A stretch of 64,000 nucleotides of DNA. It comes from Apostichopus japonicus (lineage: Eukaryota > Echinodermata > Holothuroidea > Aspidochirotida > Stichopodidae). Of this stretch, positions 61,401-64,000 are shown piece after piece. The DNA lies in contig NC_092583.1 in assembly GCF_037975245.1 (NCBI RefSeq), positions 7,205,264 through 7,269,263 of the forward strand. Reading direction: 5' to 3'. Position numbers and translations under genes: made by a program. The notes under the pieces are model-generated. The model saw nothing but the letters and a program-made list of their open reading frames with translations, ran no database searches and had not been told where the DNA came from. How positions within the stretch are numbered: position 1 is the first letter of the stretch; every line of letters starts with the position of its first letter.

Positions 61401-61956
61401 CATTTTCTTGTATGACGGGATGTCATTTTATTTATATTTTATTTATATTTTAAATTTTTCCTCGGAAATGATAAAGTGTGACTTTGTAATGCTAATGAAC
61501 GATATTGTATATGGGTGTATCGTAGGCCTACTTTCATTTAGGAAGTGGAAATCACAGGGGACAGCTCCCCCACCCCCCACCCTTCCCAGCAAACAGGCCA
61601 CGGCCGTCCGGTTCACATAAAAATAATTAAAAAAAACAGCAAAATGCAAAGATAAACTTAACTCTCTATATACATATTCTATATACATGTCCTGGCTTTG
61701 TTAAACTTTGTAACAAACAAGTCAAATATATCAACAAATCAAGGATGAAAAAGTAATAAATATCAATATTCACTCTTTTAAAGCACCAAAGCACATAAAA
61801 CATCGCGTCGAAAAGAGAGTGAAAGTTGTCGTTGACAGGTTGAGTTTCCGCTTGCCGTGTCACGTGAAGTACACCAGTATATGAATAGAAGCTCCTTGAT
61901 ACAAGTGTAGGAATTAATGTTTGTCAGCCTGTCCATAGGAATGCAACAAACCGTTC

Positions 61957-62130
61957 TGTTTCCACAAAGGTATATACGTACGCAAGGTTGTGATTTTTCT
62001 CAAAAAGGGTTATGGGCGAATATGTTTGCCAAAGTAAAATCTATAATCAAGGTCTTCATGAGAACCGTATGATCTCTGTACTTAAATGAGTTTACCCCAG
62101 CCACATATATATAAATCTGGATGTAACACA
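61957..62130. repeat. Dispersed repeat shared with 20797-20935
   Basis: Shared text includes CTTCATGAGAACCGTATGAT and CTCTGTACTTAAATGAGT, same orientation. From 62095 it passes directly into the repeat also seen at 32873. Confidence 0.8.
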
Positions 62131-62138
62131 CTCAGAAA

Positions 62139-63177
62139 CAGTGGCGTCACCAGACTTTTCAGTCTGGGGGCACAGGGGGGCACCAGCATTTGATCGGGGG
62201 GACACTTAGGTGGATACGGATCGCCGTCCTGGGGGAGGGGTCTAAGGGGAGGGGATACCCCCTCCCCTTTGTAAAATTTTCGCATACGGAGGATGGGCTA
62301 GATGCAAATTGGTGCCACATTTGATGCTGAATTCGATCTGATGATATCTCCAGAAATTGCTATTTTTGAGGTAATGATTTTAACAACGCGCAGAATTTTG
62401 CAGAGGATATGAACCACATGCTGTCGATATTATGCCTAACCCTATCAATAGAACCTACATTTGTTGAATTAATGTGTGCATGACCCCCGACTCCTTTCTT
62501 GTCCTTCTCGTTTTCTCCCATTATCTATTAAGATGCAACAGGTTCCAGCATCGTTATTTTTGGCTCCTATCAGAGATCTCACCATGCAATCCAAAGTTTG
62601 ATCACACATCGTGCATGGCTCAGTATGCAGGTGTGAACATTCGCCATTTGTTCCTACAAGCATCTGACCTCAAATGACCTCTGTACCCCCTACACAACAG
62701 GGTCAATATATGGGTCCACAAATATAGGCAAGTATGGTGCCTGCGGACCCTCACATTCTCACATTTCGTCAGCTCCTAACCTGTCAACCTCAGACCAAGG
62801 CAACATACGCAGTACCCTCCCTTCTCACAGGCATGTAGCTCGCGAAGCGGACGTGTATAGCCGCTGGTATGGCGTGGGCACTGACACATTCAATGGAAAT
62901 ATCGACATCTGTTGTGATGGCGCGGGTTACGACTTCGATACCCGACGGTCAAGGATAAACTTTTTCATTTTTTTCGCAGCTCATTTGAAGAAAATACGAA
63001 TTACTGTGCTTCTTTGTCCTTATGAAAAACCAACTCAGATGATGAGAGTTGAATATAACAAAATATATATATATTTTTTTTACCAACCCAAATCTCAGAT
63101 GGGGGGCACTCGGGGGGCACTAGGTTTTCCAGGGGGGCACGTGCCCCCCTGCCCCCCCCCCCTTGGCGACGCCACTG
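62139..63177. mobile_element. hAT-type non-autonomous element, 1039 bp, with 8-bp target duplication
   Basis: It starts CAGTGGCGTCACCAG (62139) and ends TTGGCGACGCCACTG (63177). It is flanked by identical octamers CTCAGAAA (62131-62138 and 63178-63185). The homologous repeat at 32.9 kb has one CTCAGAAA and no insert, which confirms both boundaries. The left part carries the G-rich/C-rich hairpin and GATGCAAATTGGTGC motif of the 18.8- and 50.3-kb elements. No transposase was recognised in the interior; the 171-codon plus-strand frame at 62853-63368 crosses the element end and is not a gene. Confidence 0.93.
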
Positions 63178-63185
63178 CTCAGAAA

Positions 63186-64000
63186 ACATACCAACTATCA
63201 GGGTCTTGTGATGTGCCCCCACCGCTTCTAAACATGTATATTATGTTTAACACTTTGTCAGTTCGACACTGTAGAGTTTCGTTATCTAACAGAACATACC
63301 TTTATTATGCATTTACCGCACTTGAATGGATAATGACGATGTTGAAATTTATTTTCTCTGTGTCATAAAATGCTTCATCTAATTTTTAAACCTCTCCTAA
63401 TTGACATATTGAAGTGGTCTAGCCTTCACTAGTTAATCTATGATCGACTCCCAAATGACCTTAGTTTAGTTGATATAAAGTTGTTTCAGATATACAACAG
63501 ATACCTAGATGTGTTATTTTGTTTTATTAGATAGTGATCACATGAGAACAATAGGAATAGTGCAACATTTAAAGTTTCATAGCAGTTTGATGATTAAACG
63601 CAGGTGAACATTGACACATACCTACAATTATTGTTTCCATCTTCATAAACACTCATCAACACACAGTAGAGAAAGGAGAAACTTTAGTAGTAAATTAGTA
63701 CCAGTGTATTGCTCCAATGATCTCAGGTGAGAACGAAGATCCACCAAAACTAGGAATAGATTAACAAGGAAGACTTCACATTTTGTACAATCATTCCCAC
63801 ACCCATACCCCATACCTGACCTTTAGACAATATGTAGGGTTTGACTTCTGCTAAACGTAAATGAGCTTTTCACCTATACCAAAGTGTGCAGCAAGTTTAC
63901 TACCATGCATATATTATCTTTTTACAGGAAAGTGTTCAAGATGAGGAAATTCGATATTTTGACATTTGGACCTCTGTTGACTTAAAATGACCTTTGATCT
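63186..64000. repeat. Dispersed repeat continuation and a DR1-bearing unit
   Basis: 63186-63800 matches 32930-33600. From about 63830 to the end the sequence is a diverged unit of the DR1-bearing repeat, with TGACCTTTGATCT at 63988-64000. No exon seen. Confidence 0.7.

Overview
The window is metazoan nuclear DNA. It is AT-rich and intron-rich, with GT-AG splice signals, (TA)n microsatellites and many transposons. The gene content (a ZU5/UPA/death-fold protein, an M14A carboxypeptidase) and a Mag/SURL-like Ty3 element primed by tRNA-Trp suggest a marine invertebrate deuterostome, most likely an echinoderm. The species is an inference; the sequence does not prove it. All gene models were built by eye from reading frame, phase and splice signals.

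Layout. 1-2.9 kb: repeat-rich spacer. 2.91-9.13 kb: an intact LTR retrotransposon with LTRs that read as identical, a 4-bp target duplication, a tRNA-Trp primer site, gag and pol joined by a -1 frameshift site, and an extra first ORF that looks like an SGNH/GDSL hydrolase. 9.1-12.7 kb: microsatellites, a SINE, a non-LTR remnant and low-complexity tracts. 12.68-15.78 kb (+): a five-exon gene for a 372-aa acidic protein with an N-myristoylation/palmitoylation start. 15.8-22.1 kb: non-coding, with a hAT-type MITE (8-bp target duplication) holding three 138-bp tandem units.

22.15-45.92 kb (-): one large gene, modelled here as 20 phase-compatible exons and about 1785 aa. Order: beta-propeller, death-effector-like domain, a 14-residue-repeat coiled coil, a second death-fold domain, then two successive copies of a ZU5-UPA-linker-death-fold cassette separated by a UBA-like domain. 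The cassettes share exon order, phases and two exon lengths, so they arose by tandem duplication. The likely role, by family, is innate-immune or cell-death scaffolding. Its introns carry a 213-bp tandem satellite, a repeat array with nuclear-receptor DR1 motifs, and a MITE that abuts a splice donor.

46-54.6 kb: mostly non-coding, with another DR1-bearing array and a second hAT MITE. 54.6-61.0 kb (-): a secreted M14A carboxypeptidase gene that looks broken, with a stop codon inside the zinc-binding HxxE motif and a frameshift in the last exon. 61.1-61.25 kb: a tRNA-like SINE head followed directly by a hammerhead-ribozyme-like fold. 62.14-63.18 kb: a third hAT element inside a dispersed repeat whose uninterrupted copy lies at 32.9 kb. 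The end of the window returns to the DR1-bearing repeat.
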